Source of the DNA: IDS-8 sp040902105
GTDB lineage: Bacteria; Pseudomonadota; Gammaproteobacteria; Steroidobacterales; Woeseiaceae
Assembly (NCBI GenBank): GCA_040902105.1
Contig: JBBDXW010000015.1
Location: forward strand, 127,229 to 191,228
Length of the DNA stretch: 64,000 nucleotides
Direction of reading: 5' to 3'
Under the pieces are notes generated by a model. That model saw nothing but the letters and a program-made list of their open reading frames with translations, searched no databases and was not told the DNA's origin. Positions within the stretch are counted from its first letter, which is position 1, and each line of letters starts with the position of its first letter. A program made the position numbers and the translations under genes. Below are positions 35,896-44,447 of this stretch, piece by piece.

Positions 35896-36603
35896 ATGCC
35901 GCTGTTCAAGCGAACGTTGAGCGAATTTCTGTTCCGCAGGTTCGCATTGAAGCACTACGCATCGAATCTGCTGCTCGACATGCAGCTCGAGTCGAAGAAG
36001 GAAACGCTCGATTACCTGAACAGAAACATGCGGATGGCGCCGTACTTCGAAAAGCACCCGCAGCTCGTGCAGCACGCCATCGGCCTGGCGGAGAAGCCCG
36101 GACTGGTGCTCGAGCTCGGTGTCGGCAGGGGCAAGTCCATACGCTGGCTCGGCGCTTACACGAACCGGCAGGTGCACGGTTTCGATTCGTTCGAGGGCAT
36201 TCCGGAGCACTGGAATGGCAACCCCGCGGGCGCGTTTGCACAGAGGAAGCTGCCGAAGGTGCCGCAAAACGTCACGCTGCATCGGGGCACGTTCGACAAA
36301 TCGCTGCCGCCGTTCCTCGAGACGCACAAGGAGCCGATATCGTTCCTGCACGTCGATTGCGACCTGTATTCATCGACCGTGACGATATTCGAGTTGCTGG
36401 GCAACCGGCTGCAGCCGGGCGCCATTGTTCTGTTCGACGAATATTTCAACTATCCGCGCTGGCAGGAACACGAACACAAGGCATTCCAGGAATTCGTGGC
36501 CCGCTCCGGCATCGGGTACGAGTACATATCCTATTCCGTCACGGGTCAGCAGGTTGCCGTGCGCATACTGCGCAATCCGTTGTGGGAGACAGAGGGACAG
36601 TGA
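35896..36603 (+). CDS. Class I SAM-dependent methyltransferase (TylF/macrocin O-methyltransferase-like)
   Basis: From ATG 35896 (AGGGGA upstream) the protein has 235 residues. GLVLELGVGRGKSIRWLG is the SAM-binding glycine loop, VHGFDSFEGIPEHW the acidic loop, and FLHVDCDLYSSTVTIFELL with LQPGAIVLFDEYFNY supplies metal-binding acidic residues as in TylF/MycF sugar O-methyltransferases. The acceptor is unknown, and a glycosyltransferase gene follows at 36786. The stop codon TGA (36601-36603) lies inside a dispersed repeat (GGGACAGTGA), so the last residues (TEGQ) are probably repeat-derived. A second relative is encoded at 50485-51372. Confidence 0.82.
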   Translation: MPLFKRTLSEFLFRRFALKHYASNLLLDMQLESKKETLDYLNRNMRMAPYFEKHPQLVQHAIGLAEKPGLVLELGVGRGKSIRWLGAYTNRQVHGFDSFEGIPEHWNGNPAGAFAQRKLPKVPQNVTLHRGTFDKSLPPFLETHKEPISFLHVDCDLYSSTVTIFELLGNRLQPGAIVLFDEYFNYPRWQEHEHKAFQEFVARSGIGYEYISYSVTGQQVAVRILRNPLWETEGQ

Positions 36604-36775
36604 TGAGCACTTGTTTAAGCTTGATCGCTCGCGAGACACGCGGCATCCCTGTTGGAGCTCGTGAAAACGGGCGATTAAACGACGCGGGCATCGGCCGCTC
36701 TCGCGGGCACCAACGGCCCATCCCCCGGCGGATTGACCTTAAGTAGTGCCGTTCGTCACCGTCCCTCTAACCCCC
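36594..36775. repeat. Dispersed repeat, type C, copy 2, with GGGACAGTGA ends
   Basis: 36651-36707 matches the reverse complement of 2911-2968 (53 of 57 positions). The block starts with GGGACAGTGA (36594-36603) followed by GAGCACTTGTTTAAGCTTG. It ends near 36745-36770 with the inverse of GGGACGGTGACGAACGGCAC. The whole 182-bp space between methyltransferase and glycosyltransferase genes is therefore repeat material with roughly symmetric ends. Confidence 0.7.
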
Positions 36776-36785
36776 GCTTGATCCA

Positions 36786-37898
36786 ATGGCGATCCGGGTA
36801 CTTTGCGTCAACGACGACGTCGTGCAAGGAAGTGACCGGCCGACTCTCGCAATGTTCATCGGCTTGCACCGGGCGGGCATCGGGATCACGGTGGTCTGCC
36901 CGCCGCAGCACCCGCACTACCGTCTGCTTGCCGACGAGGGCATTTCGACGGTGGACATCCGGTTCCGTCGTAACTTCGATCGCGCGGCAATCCGCCAGGC
37001 ACGCGACGAGCTGATCCGCGGCGCGTATGACATCGTGCATACGTTCAATAACAAGGCGACCAGCAACGTCCTGCGCGCGGCAAAGGGATTGCCGGTAAAA
37101 ATCGTTGCTTACCGCGGCATCGTCGGCGCGGTCGGTTTTCTGGATCCGATGTCCTGGATGCGTTACCTGAATCCGCGCATCGACCGGATCGTGTGCGTCG
37201 CGGAAGCGATACGGCAACATTTTCTCAGCATGCGGCCGAAGTTCCTGCGCATGCCGGCGGAACGCCCGGTCACGATTCACAAGGGACACAAGCTCGAGTG
37301 GTACAGCGACGAGCCCGCCGACCTGGCCACTGTCGGTATTCCGAAAGGCGCATTTGTCGTCGGCTGCGTGGCGAACTACCGGCCGCGAAAAGGCATCGAG
37401 ATTCTGGTCGAGGCGATAGAGCGTCTGCCGCAGGACATCGGGCGGAACATCCACCTGTTGTTGACGGGACGCATGGACGCGGACGCACTAACGCGACGCA
37501 TCGACCGGAGTCCGGCGAGAGATCGCATTCACCGTACCGGTTTTCGCGAGGATGCGCCGTCGCTTTCCGCTGCCTGCGACGTTTTCTGCCTGCCATCCAC
37601 TCGCCGCGAGGGCTTGTCGCGCGCGATTATCGAAGCGATGGCTTACGGAGTCCCGCCGATCGTCACCGATTCCGGCGGCAGCCCGGAACTCGTCGTGGAC
37701 GGGGAAAGCGGCATTGTCGTGCCGGTAAACGACAGCAACGCCATTGCGGTCGCGATCGAACGACTTTGTCGCGACGCGGGATTCCGGGAACGGCTGGGGA
37801 AAGCCGCGCGCCAGCGCATCGCGACGGATTTTCGCAGTGAGGACACCGTGCAAAAGACCATCGCCCTCTACCGCAGCCTGGTGACCGGCACGGCATGA
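36786..37898 (+). CDS. Glycosyltransferase family 4
   Basis: The 370-residue GT-B protein has an N-terminal Rossmann half (IRVLCVNDDVVQGSDRPTLAMFIGLHRAG, DIVHTFNNKATSNVLRAAKGLPVKIVAYRG) and a C-terminal nucleotide-sugar half with VGCVANYRPRKGIEILVEAI, IHRTGFREDAPSLSAACDVFCLPSTRREGLSRAIIEAMAYG written across its usual positions and the EX7E-type glutamates in the REGLSRAIIEAM stretch. It transfers a sugar to an unknown acceptor, most likely in surface polysaccharide or lipid-linked synthesis. No polysaccharide locus surrounds it, and it sits alone between a repeat block and a convergent P450 gene. Confidence 0.85.
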   Translation: MAIRVLCVNDDVVQGSDRPTLAMFIGLHRAGIGITVVCPPQHPHYRLLADEGISTVDIRFRRNFDRAAIRQARDELIRGAYDIVHTFNNKATSNVLRAAKGLPVKIVAYRGIVGAVGFLDPMSWMRYLNPRIDRIVCVAEAIRQHFLSMRPKFLRMPAERPVTIHKGHKLEWYSDEPADLATVGIPKGAFVVGCVANYRPRKGIEILVEAIERLPQDIGRNIHLLLTGRMDADALTRRIDRSPARDRIHRTGFREDAPSLSAACDVFCLPSTRREGLSRAIIEAMAYGVPPIVTDSGGSPELVVDGESGIVVPVNDSNAIAVAIERLCRDAGFRERLGKAARQRIATDFRSEDTVQKTIALYRSLVTGTA

Positions 37899-37908
37899 TT
37901 CATCGGCG

Positions 37909-39144
37909 TTACGTGCGGATCGTCAGGCGTTTCAGGCCGCGGAACACGAGGCCGCGATGATACTCCGGTTCGTTGCCGCACAGTTCGATGAACTTGGTCC
38001 TTGCAAGCAAGCTGCCGAACAGCGTACGCAATTCGAGCCGCGCGAGCGGGGCACCGAGGCAAAAATGCGTCGCGGCGCCGAACGCCAGGTGACGGTTCGG
38101 GCTTCGCGCGATGTCGAACCTGTCCGGCTCGGGAAAGCTGTCGGGGTCGCGGTTAGCGGAACCGTACAGCAGGCCGATTTTGCCGCCGCGGGGAATGACC
38201 TGTCCTTCGATCACGATCTCTTCACAGGCAAAGCGGTGAAACAGATGCAGCGGCGCATCGTAGCGCAGCATTTCCTCGATCGCGGTATCCATCAGCGCCG
38301 GCTCGTTGCGCAGTTTCCCCATTTCATCCGGGTGCCGCAGCAGGGCGAGCAGGCCGTTACCGGCGGCGTTTACGGTGGCCTCGTGGCCGGCGTTCAGCAG
38401 TAACATGCAGCTCGAGATCAGTTCATCCCGGGTGAGTCCGCCCGGATCGTCTTCGAGCGCGGCCAGCGCGCTGATCAGGTCGTTTTGCGGCGACGCCTTT
38501 CTTTCCGTCGCAAGCGCGTCAAGCATGGCGGCGAATTCCTTGCAGGCCGCCTCCGCGCGCCCGGCGTCATGCCGCGTCGCATCCTTTTCATAAAGCCGGA
38601 CGATATCGGCCGACCATGGCCGCAGACGATGCCGTTCCCCGGCAGGCCAGCCGAGCAGTCCGGAAATCACGATGACGGGCAGGGGTTCGGCAATTTCGCC
38701 GATGAAATCGACCTCGCGGCCCGCCGCGAGCCGGTCGACGAGTTCGCCGGCAATGTGCTGCACGCGCGCTTTCAGGCCGGCAATGCGCCTCGGCGACAAG
38801 GCAAGCGAAAGCAGGCGCCGCAGGCGTCCGTGGGTTTCGCCTTCGGTCTCGAGCAGGTTTATGCGAACGAAGCGATCGTAGGCCGGCAGCTCCCCGGCTT
38901 TCGTTGTCGCGCTGCAGAGATTGCCGGGCGTCGCCCCGCCCGGCGCGGGTTCCGCGCGGCCCAGACGCCTGTCAGTCAGGGCCCGAAAAATATCGCGGTA
39001 GCGCGTCAGCAACGTCATTCCCAGTGCGTTGGACTGAAATACCGGCGACCGCTGCCGCAGTTCCGCGTAAACCGGATACGGATTGGCGGCAAATTCCGCG
39101 GTGTATGGCTCGAACGGCACTGGCTTGAGGCTTTCCCGGTGCAC
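37909..39144 (-). CDS. Cytochrome P450
   Basis: The 411-residue soluble bacterial P450 has the I-helix LLLNAGHEATVNAAGNG with the acid-alcohol pair (E-A-T), the K-helix IEEMLRYDAP with the ExxR pair, and the heme loop LAFGAATHFCLGAPLARLE with the axial cysteine. The start VPFEPYTAEFAANPYPVYAELR is normal for CYP families that hydroxylate terpenoids, steroids or fatty acids. No ferredoxin or reductase gene is nearby, so electrons must come from elsewhere. It follows the adenosine-kinase-like gene by 13 bases and is probably the last gene of a putP-kinase-P450 operon. Confidence 0.9.
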   Translation of the reverse strand: MHRESLKPVPFEPYTAEFAANPYPVYAELRQRSPVFQSNALGMTLLTRYRDIFRALTDRRLGRAEPAPGGATPGNLCSATTKAGELPAYDRFVRINLLETEGETHGRLRRLLSLALSPRRIAGLKARVQHIAGELVDRLAAGREVDFIGEIAEPLPVIVISGLLGWPAGERHRLRPWSADIVRLYEKDATRHDAGRAEAACKEFAAMLDALATERKASPQNDLISALAALEDDPGGLTRDELISSCMLLLNAGHEATVNAAGNGLLALLRHPDEMGKLRNEPALMDTAIEEMLRYDAPLHLFHRFACEEIVIEGQVIPRGGKIGLLYGSANRDPDSFPEPDRFDIARSPNRHLAFGAATHFCLGAPLARLELRTLFGSLLARTKFIELCGNEPEYHRGLVFRGLKRLTIRT

Positions 39145-39157
39145 GGAACACTCCGGC

Positions 39158-40144
39158 TCAGAGCGCCTGTTCGTATGCCGCTAACGCGTCCGGTTCGATC
39201 CGCGCGCCGACCCGCTGGATGATGCTGGTTGCGCAGTACGTGCCGAGACGCGCGCATTCGCTGAGCGGCCTGCCGCCGGTAAGCCCGTAGAGGAATCCCG
39301 CGGTATACGCATCGCCGGCGCCGGTGGTGTCGATCACCTTGTCGACCCGCAGGGCCTGCTGAACGATCGTCTGTTTCCCGTCCACGATCACGGAGCCTTT
39401 TTCCGAACGGGTCATGACGAACAGCTTGTCGAACTCGGGAACGGCGCGCACGACGTCGTCGAAATCGTCCGTCCCGAGCAATGCCATGATCTCGTCGTCA
39501 TCGGCAAAGACGACGTCGACGCTTTGCCTTACCGCCTCGAGAAATTCCTGTCGGTGGCGCTCGACGCAAAAGGAATCCGAGAGCGACAGCGCGATCCTGC
39601 TCGAGTTTCGCCCGGCGATGCGGATCGCTTCCGCGATCAGGTCGGGCCCCTCCGGGATGTCCCACACATAGCCTTCGAGCAAAGTGACTTCCGGCGTTCC
39701 GACGGTGCGTTCCGTCACGTCCGACACGGACAGCTCGGTGCAGGCGCCGAGGTAGGTTTGCATCGTGCGCTGGCCGTCCGGCGTAATCAGTATGTGGCTG
39801 CGTGCCGTGGGCGCCCCGCCTTGCGACGGCTCCAGTCTCACGTCGACACCGAGCGCCCGCATGTCGTGCACGAAGATCTCGCCGAACTGGTCGGCCTTGA
39901 CGCGCCCGATGTACGCCGCACGTCCGCCGAGACTGGCGAAATTGGCAATCGTATTGGCGACCGAACCGCCGGACATCTCCGTTGCGGGGCCCATCCTGTC
40001 GTAAATTTCACGGGCGCGGTGTTCGTCGATCAGCGTCATCGAGCCCCGCGGTACGCCGATCGCAGCTAAAAATTCCTCATCGACATGGGCGAGTATGTCG
40101 ACAACCGCATTGCTGATGCCCAGGAGCTGTATGGGTCTGGTCAC
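39158..40144 (-). CDS. PfkB-family nucleoside/sugar kinase (adenosine kinase-like)
   Basis: The 328-residue kinase contains ISNAVVDILAHVDEEFL, MSGGSVANTIANFASLGGRAAYIGRV and DTTGAGDAYTAGFLYGL, with the catalytic aspartate in the last. The GGSVANT form of motif 1 is characteristic of bacterial adenosine kinase-like proteins rather than ribokinase. It could phosphorylate adenosine or inosine/guanosine, which fits the nucleoside theme, although sugar substrates are possible. It starts with GTG 40144, overlapping the putP stop by four bases (GTGA), so translation is coupled to putP. Confidence 0.82.
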   Translation of the reverse strand: MTRPIQLLGISNAVVDILAHVDEEFLAAIGVPRGSMTLIDEHRAREIYDRMGPATEMSGGSVANTIANFASLGGRAAYIGRVKADQFGEIFVHDMRALGVDVRLEPSQGGAPTARSHILITPDGQRTMQTYLGACTELSVSDVTERTVGTPEVTLLEGYVWDIPEGPDLIAEAIRIAGRNSSRIALSLSDSFCVERHRQEFLEAVRQSVDVVFADDDEIMALLGTDDFDDVVRAVPEFDKLFVMTRSEKGSVIVDGKQTIVQQALRVDKVIDTTGAGDAYTAGFLYGLTGGRPLSECARLGTYCATSIIQRVGARIEPDALAAYEQAL

Positions 40145-41637
40145 TGGTCATGCGTTCCGCTTGCCGGCGTCATCGAAGTTGCGCCGGGCCGACCCACCGA
40201 TGTCGCCACGGATGTCGCAATAACGATGGCCAGCATGGAAAAGACGAAGCCCGGCACGAGCTCGTACAGGTCGAATATCGGCGCGCTGCCGCGGAACATC
40301 GGCCAGACGATGGTGGTGAGTCCGCCGACGACCACGCCTGCCAATGCGCCGGCGCGGTTCATTTTTCGCCAGTACAAAGACAGGATCACGGTCGGGCCGA
40401 AGGCCGCGCCGAACCCGGCCCACGCCCAGGCCACCAGCTCCAGTACCCGGCTGTCCGGGTTGCGCGCCATCCACAGGGCGACCACGGCAACGCCGAGCAC
40501 CGCGAGGCGGCCGACCCACAGCAACTCCGCCCGTGTCGCGTCCTTTCTGAACAGGCCTTTGTAGAAATCTTCCGCAAACGCGCTCGATGAGACCAGCAGT
40601 TGCGCCGAGGCTGTGCTCATGACGGCGGCCAGAATCGCGGACAGGCAGATGCCCGCGATCACCGGCGGGAAAAATTTTACCGACATGAATATGAATACCT
40701 TCTCGGCGTCGGCGCCGCTCAGCGGGCGATCCAGCACGCCGAGACCGGCCATGCCGATCAGGAGCGCCGCAAACAGCACCGTGGTCTGCCACACCATCGC
40801 GATGCGACGTGCAGCGCCCATGTGCCGTGAATCGCGGATTGCCATGAAGCGCGCGAGAATATGCGGCTGACCGGCATAGCCGAGCCCCCAGCCGGCGAGC
40901 GAGAGAATGCCGATCCAGCCGAGCGCGGCGCCGGACGCCCGGGTAAACGGATCGAGCAGTTCCGCGTTGACGGCGTTCAGCTCGTCGGCCAGGCCTGCCG
41001 CGCCTCCGACCTCGTAAAGCCCCATCGCGGCGACGACGACCAGTGCGAAAAACATCAGCGATCCCTGCATGACGTCCGCCCAGGAAATCGCAAGGAACCC
41101 GCCGAAGAAGGTGTACGCAACGATGGAGCCCCCGCCAAGCAGCATGGCCCAGATGTAGGGTATGCCGAACAGGGTCTCGAACAATTTGCCGGCGGCGACA
41201 AACCCCGAGCTGGTGTAGAGCGCAAAAAAGAACAGGACGAATGCGCCGGATATCAGGCGCAGCATCCGCGTATTGTCGTTGAAGCGCCGCTCGAAATAAT
41301 CCGGCAGGGTGAGCGCATCGCTCAGCTTCTCGGTGGCTTCGCGCAGGCGTTGCGCGACCAGTTTCCAGTTCAGGTACGTGCCGACAAGAAGGCCTGCGAC
41401 CATCCATCCCGCCTCGAGCCCCGCGAGATAAGCGAGTCCCGGCAGGCCCATCAACAGCCAGCCGCTCATGTCCGTCGCCTGCGCGCTCAGTGCCGTTACC
41501 CAGCTGTTGAGTGAGCGTCCGCCGAGAATGAAGTCGGACAGGTTGTCGGTACGCCGGTAGGCAACGTACGCCATCAGCAGGATGACACCCAGGTACACAA
41601 CGAACGTGCCGATGATGGTGTTTGCGTTTTCGATCAT
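40141..41637 (-). CDS. putP: Sodium/proline symporter
   Basis: The 498-residue protein has thirteen predicted membrane segments of the sodium:solute symporter fold. ILGGRSLNSWVTALSAQATDMSGWLLMGLPGLAYLAG is the PutP N-terminal region including the sodium-site serines, and QPHILARFMAI in TM7-8 is the PutP version of the family motif. Length and residues match E. coli PutP (502). It brings in proline as nutrient or osmolyte. It leads an apparent three-gene operon with a nucleoside kinase and a P450, an association with no obvious metabolic link. Confidence 0.9.
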   Translation of the reverse strand: MIENANTIIGTFVVYLGVILLMAYVAYRRTDNLSDFILGGRSLNSWVTALSAQATDMSGWLLMGLPGLAYLAGLEAGWMVAGLLVGTYLNWKLVAQRLREATEKLSDALTLPDYFERRFNDNTRMLRLISGAFVLFFFALYTSSGFVAAGKLFETLFGIPYIWAMLLGGGSIVAYTFFGGFLAISWADVMQGSLMFFALVVVAAMGLYEVGGAAGLADELNAVNAELLDPFTRASGAALGWIGILSLAGWGLGYAGQPHILARFMAIRDSRHMGAARRIAMVWQTTVLFAALLIGMAGLGVLDRPLSGADAEKVFIFMSVKFFPPVIAGICLSAILAAVMSTASAQLLVSSSAFAEDFYKGLFRKDATRAELLWVGRLAVLGVAVVALWMARNPDSRVLELVAWAWAGFGAAFGPTVILSLYWRKMNRAGALAGVVVGGLTTIVWPMFRGSAPIFDLYELVPGFVFSMLAIVIATSVATSVGRPGATSMTPASGTHDQ

Positions 41638-41761
41638 GTCTGCCCTGTTCTTTTTTCAGTGTGATTTCGCGGGACCGGATCGTCTGCGTACTCCCGGGAG
41701 GTATCTTCTTCGCGGGCTTTCAGGCGCGATAGTACCAACACCGGGCCGGCGTTCGCGAATT

Positions 41762-41800
41762 AAGGTCACTGTCCCGAATGGCACCTGCTTGAGCTTGATC
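41762..41800 (-). repeat. Degenerate relative of the GGGACAGTGACC repeats
   Basis: AAGGTCACTGTCCC is followed by GAATGGCACCTGCTTGAGC and TTGATC. The second part matches 36602-36626 at about 19 of 25 positions and also resembles the leader of the array at 15575. The rest of the 273-bp gap between putP and the DUF4956 gene (41638-41910) shows no gene. Confidence 0.65.
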
Positions 41801-41910
41801 CGCCAAGGGTGGAAATTGCGTAATCGGTCCCCCTGATTGGCGGGATTCGGCCGGAAAACGAATATACTTGGGTGTGCGGAGACTCCCGATGGGGACGCAC
41901 GGGGAGAACA

Positions 41911-42561
41911 ATGAGAAAAGGCACGAACTTTCTGCTTCCGGCAACGCTGATCACGCTCTATTACGCATTCTGGACCGGCGTGATGGCGTTCGTGCTGGTG
42001 AGATTTCCCGCGGCCCGTGATTTCTTTCCGATTGGCGGCCTCGGCGATCTCGCGGCGCGCGTCGGCGACACGTTCGAGCCGGTCTATGAGGACGTCGACG
42101 ACACGGTGCTGTCGCCGTACGGTCCCGTCAGGCTTGCGATTGCCAGCTTCGGCGCCGCCGTGCTGATCGTCCCGGTGTCCTGGGTCTATTTCATTACCAG
42201 CCGCAGCAAGGAGGTCGACCAGTCGTTCGTCCAGACGATCGTCCTGATGCCGATCGTCGTCACCGGCATTTCGACGATCGTGCTGAACAGCCTTGCGCTC
42301 GCGTTCAGTCTTGCCGGCATCGTTGCCGCGGTCCGGTTCCGCTTTGCGCTCGAGCAGTCGTCGCATGCGATGTACATCTTCGTCGCGATCAGCATCGGCC
42401 TCGGCGCCGGCATCGGCTCGGTCGGCGTGGCCGGGGTCATTTCGATGGCTTTTGTGTACGCGAACCTGGTCATCTGGAAGCTGGAATACGGCAAATCGCT
42501 GTCCGGGCCGTTCTTCTCGGTACTGACCCGGCGCGATCGTACCGAGGAAGACCTTGATTAG
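41911..42561 (+). CDS. DUF4956 family membrane protein
   Basis: The protein (216 residues from ATG 41911, GGGGAG upstream) has about four or five membrane segments: LPATLITLYYAFWTGVMAFV, LAIASFGAAVLIVPVSWVYFI, VQTIVLMPIVVTGISTIVL and AMYIFVAISIGLGAGIGS. The ALAFSLAGIVAAVRFRFALEQS segment, rich in glycine and arginine, is typical of DUF4956. Known members often sit beside VTC-type polyphosphate polymerase or CotH-type genes. A CotH-like gene is found here three genes downstream, but no VTC gene is visible. The next gene overlaps the last eight bases. Function unknown. Confidence 0.8.
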   Translation: MRKGTNFLLPATLITLYYAFWTGVMAFVLVRFPAARDFFPIGGLGDLAARVGDTFEPVYEDVDDTVLSPYGPVRLAIASFGAAVLIVPVSWVYFITSRSKEVDQSFVQTIVLMPIVVTGISTIVLNSLALAFSLAGIVAAVRFRFALEQSSHAMYIFVAISIGLGAGIGSVGVAGVISMAFVYANLVIWKLEYGKSLSGPFFSVLTRRDRTEEDLD

Positions 42562-43420
42562 CCGGGCGTCAGCACTGCTTCTCTGCGTCGCGGTTGAGTT
42601 CGCCAACTGTGCATGGGCGCAAGTTCAGCCGCAGGCCGCTGACGGCATCCTGGAGCGCTTCGCACTTTCCGCGGAGACTTCGCAGCAATGGAAACTGCCC
42701 GACAAGCTGAACGAAATTTCCGGGCTTGCATCGACTGCAGACGCGCGCCTGCTCGCGGTTACCGACGAAAGTGCGATCGTTTATGAACTCGATTACGCGG
42801 AGGGCCGGCTGATCAAGGCTTTTGCTTTGGGCGAACCGACCGTGTCCGGCGACTTCGAGGGCATCGCGTACTTCGACGGGCAGGTCTGGCTGGTCACGAG
42901 CGAGGGAGTGATCTACGAATCCGCCGAGGGCGAGGACGGCGAGCGCGTCGCATTCGACCGCTATCCGACCGGACTCGGCAAGTTCTGCGAAATCGAAGGG
43001 CTCGCGTATCGGCAGAGCGACAATGTCTTGCTGGCCCTGTGCAAGAAGATCAAAAAGAAATCGAACCTTGCAAGTCTCACGATTTTCGCCTGGTCGACAA
43101 CGAGCTATAAGGTGATCGACGAAAAAACCATTGCGCTTCCGGACCGTGAGATTGCAGCCGCATTGCGCAACGACAGGCTCAATCCGTCGGGAATAGCCAT
43201 CGATCCTGTCAGCGGCAATCTGCTTGTCGTCGCTTCCCGTCCGCAGGCCGTGATCGAACTCGACCCGGGCGGCGGTTTCATGTCCGCCAGGGTTCTGCCG
43301 CTCGCGACGCGGCACCGGCAGGCGGAAGGTATCGAAATTCTTGCGACGGGCGATCTGCTCATCGCGGACGAGGGCGGCGCGCATAAAGCGCGGCTTGCCC
43401 TTTATCGACCGGGTGACTGA
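42554..43420 (+). CDS. Secreted SdiA-regulated-type beta-propeller protein
   Basis: The 288-residue protein starts with TTG 42554, overlapping the DUF4956 stop (TTGATTAG), with GAGG upstream. The signal peptide runs to about NCAWAQ. Repeating blades follow: NEISGLASTADARLLAVTDE, GDFEGIAYFDGQVWLVTSEG, EIEGLAYRQSDNVLLALCK, LNPSGIAIDPVSGNLLVVAS and QAEGIEILATGDLLIADEGG. The E-x-S/E-G-L/I-A pattern is that of the SdiA-regulated family (YjiK). These proteins have no proven enzyme activity and are thought to be periplasmic binding or signalling modules. Overlap with DUF4956 implies coupled synthesis of a membrane and an exported partner. Confidence 0.78.
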   Translation: MISRASALLLCVAVEFANCAWAQVQPQAADGILERFALSAETSQQWKLPDKLNEISGLASTADARLLAVTDESAIVYELDYAEGRLIKAFALGEPTVSGDFEGIAYFDGQVWLVTSEGVIYESAEGEDGERVAFDRYPTGLGKFCEIEGLAYRQSDNVLLALCKKIKKKSNLASLTIFAWSTTSYKVIDEKTIALPDREIAAALRNDRLNPSGIAIDPVSGNLLVVASRPQAVIELDPGGGFMSARVLPLATRHRQAEGIEILATGDLLIADEGGAHKARLALYRPGD

Positions 43421-43445
43421 CCCGGCAAACCGGGAATAACGACCA

Positions 43446-44447
43446 TTGAGCACAGATCCAATAAAAAGAAGCGACGGCAATTCCCGGCGAAACATCGTGT
43501 TCGTTCACGGGCGGGACTTCAAGCCGGCAGCGGCCGAGCTGCTGGACATAAACATCGCCGCGCTGGCTGCCGGTATCGAACGCGACTGCGCGGAGATGCT
43601 GATCGCCTTTCACGCCGTGGACAAGCGCCTCGCATACTACGGCGACATCGGCAACGCCTGGCTGCGCGAATCGGGCAGGCACTATGACGAAAAACTGGAT
43701 GTCGGGGACCGGCGGCGCGCGTTGCAGGAGCTCCGTTCAGCGCAGAAACTAAAACATTTCGGCGTCGGCCGCTACGACCGGCTTCCCGGCAAAACCGCGC
43801 TCGCGGAATTCGCCGCCGATCTCGCCGCGCCGGTGCTCGGCTCGATCGGGCTCGCCGCCAGACTGATCGCAAAGGTTGCGGGGGACATCGGCGAATACTG
43901 GAATCCGGAAAGCGATTTCGGCAAGCGCATCCGCGAACGAGTCCGGTCGGAACTTGCCGCTGCGATCGGGGACGGCCGGAAGGTCATGCTCGTCTCCCAC
44001 GGCAGCGGCTGCATTGTTGCTTACGACGTGCTGTGGCAGATGTCCCACCATCCGGACTACGCGCCGCGTTACCAGCAGATGAAGGTCGATCAGTGGTTGA
44101 CCCTGGGCTCACCGCTCGGCGATACGACGGTACGCCGGCGCCTGTTCGGGTCGCAGTCCAAAGGGAACGGCCGCTACCCGAAGAATGTGCTGACGTGGCA
44201 TAACGTTGCGGCGGAAGACGACTACATGTGCCACGACAATACGCTTGCCGACGATTTCAGCGAGATGTTGAAGCTACGGCTGGTGAGCAGCATTCGCGAT
44301 CATCGAATCTACAATCTTGCGGTGCGGTACGGAAAGTCGAATCCGCACAGTTCGGTCGGCTACCTCATTCACCCCCGCGTGACGAAGATCGTGTCTGACT
44401 GGCTGCGCCAGGACGACTCCATCACTCTGTCGACGCACATTTTCTGA
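43446..44447 (+). CDS. Alpha/beta-hydrolase-fold protein with glycine at the nucleophile position
   Basis: The 333-residue soluble protein has no signal peptide. RNIVFVHGRDFKPA resembles the oxyanion strand and loop of alpha/beta hydrolases. KVMLVSHGSGCIVAYDVLWQM resembles the nucleophile elbow, but the usual GHSxG reads SHGSG, placing glycine where serine is expected and serine one position later. LTLGSPLG and a C-terminal NPHSSVGYLIHP histidine are in the expected places for the rest of a triad. It may be inactive or use the shifted serine. The start is TTG 43446, 25 bases after the propeller gene, and is not certain. Its last 26 bases overlap tail to tail the CotH-like gene. Confidence 0.65.
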   Translation: MSTDPIKRSDGNSRRNIVFVHGRDFKPAAAELLDINIAALAAGIERDCAEMLIAFHAVDKRLAYYGDIGNAWLRESGRHYDEKLDVGDRRRALQELRSAQKLKHFGVGRYDRLPGKTALAEFAADLAAPVLGSIGLAARLIAKVAGDIGEYWNPESDFGKRIRERVRSELAAAIGDGRKVMLVSHGSGCIVAYDVLWQMSHHPDYAPRYQQMKVDQWLTLGSPLGDTTVRRRLFGSQSKGNGRYPKNVLTWHNVAAEDDYMCHDNTLADDFSEMLKLRLVSSIRDHRIYNLAVRYGKSNPHSSVGYLIHPRVTKIVSDWLRQDDSITLSTHIF

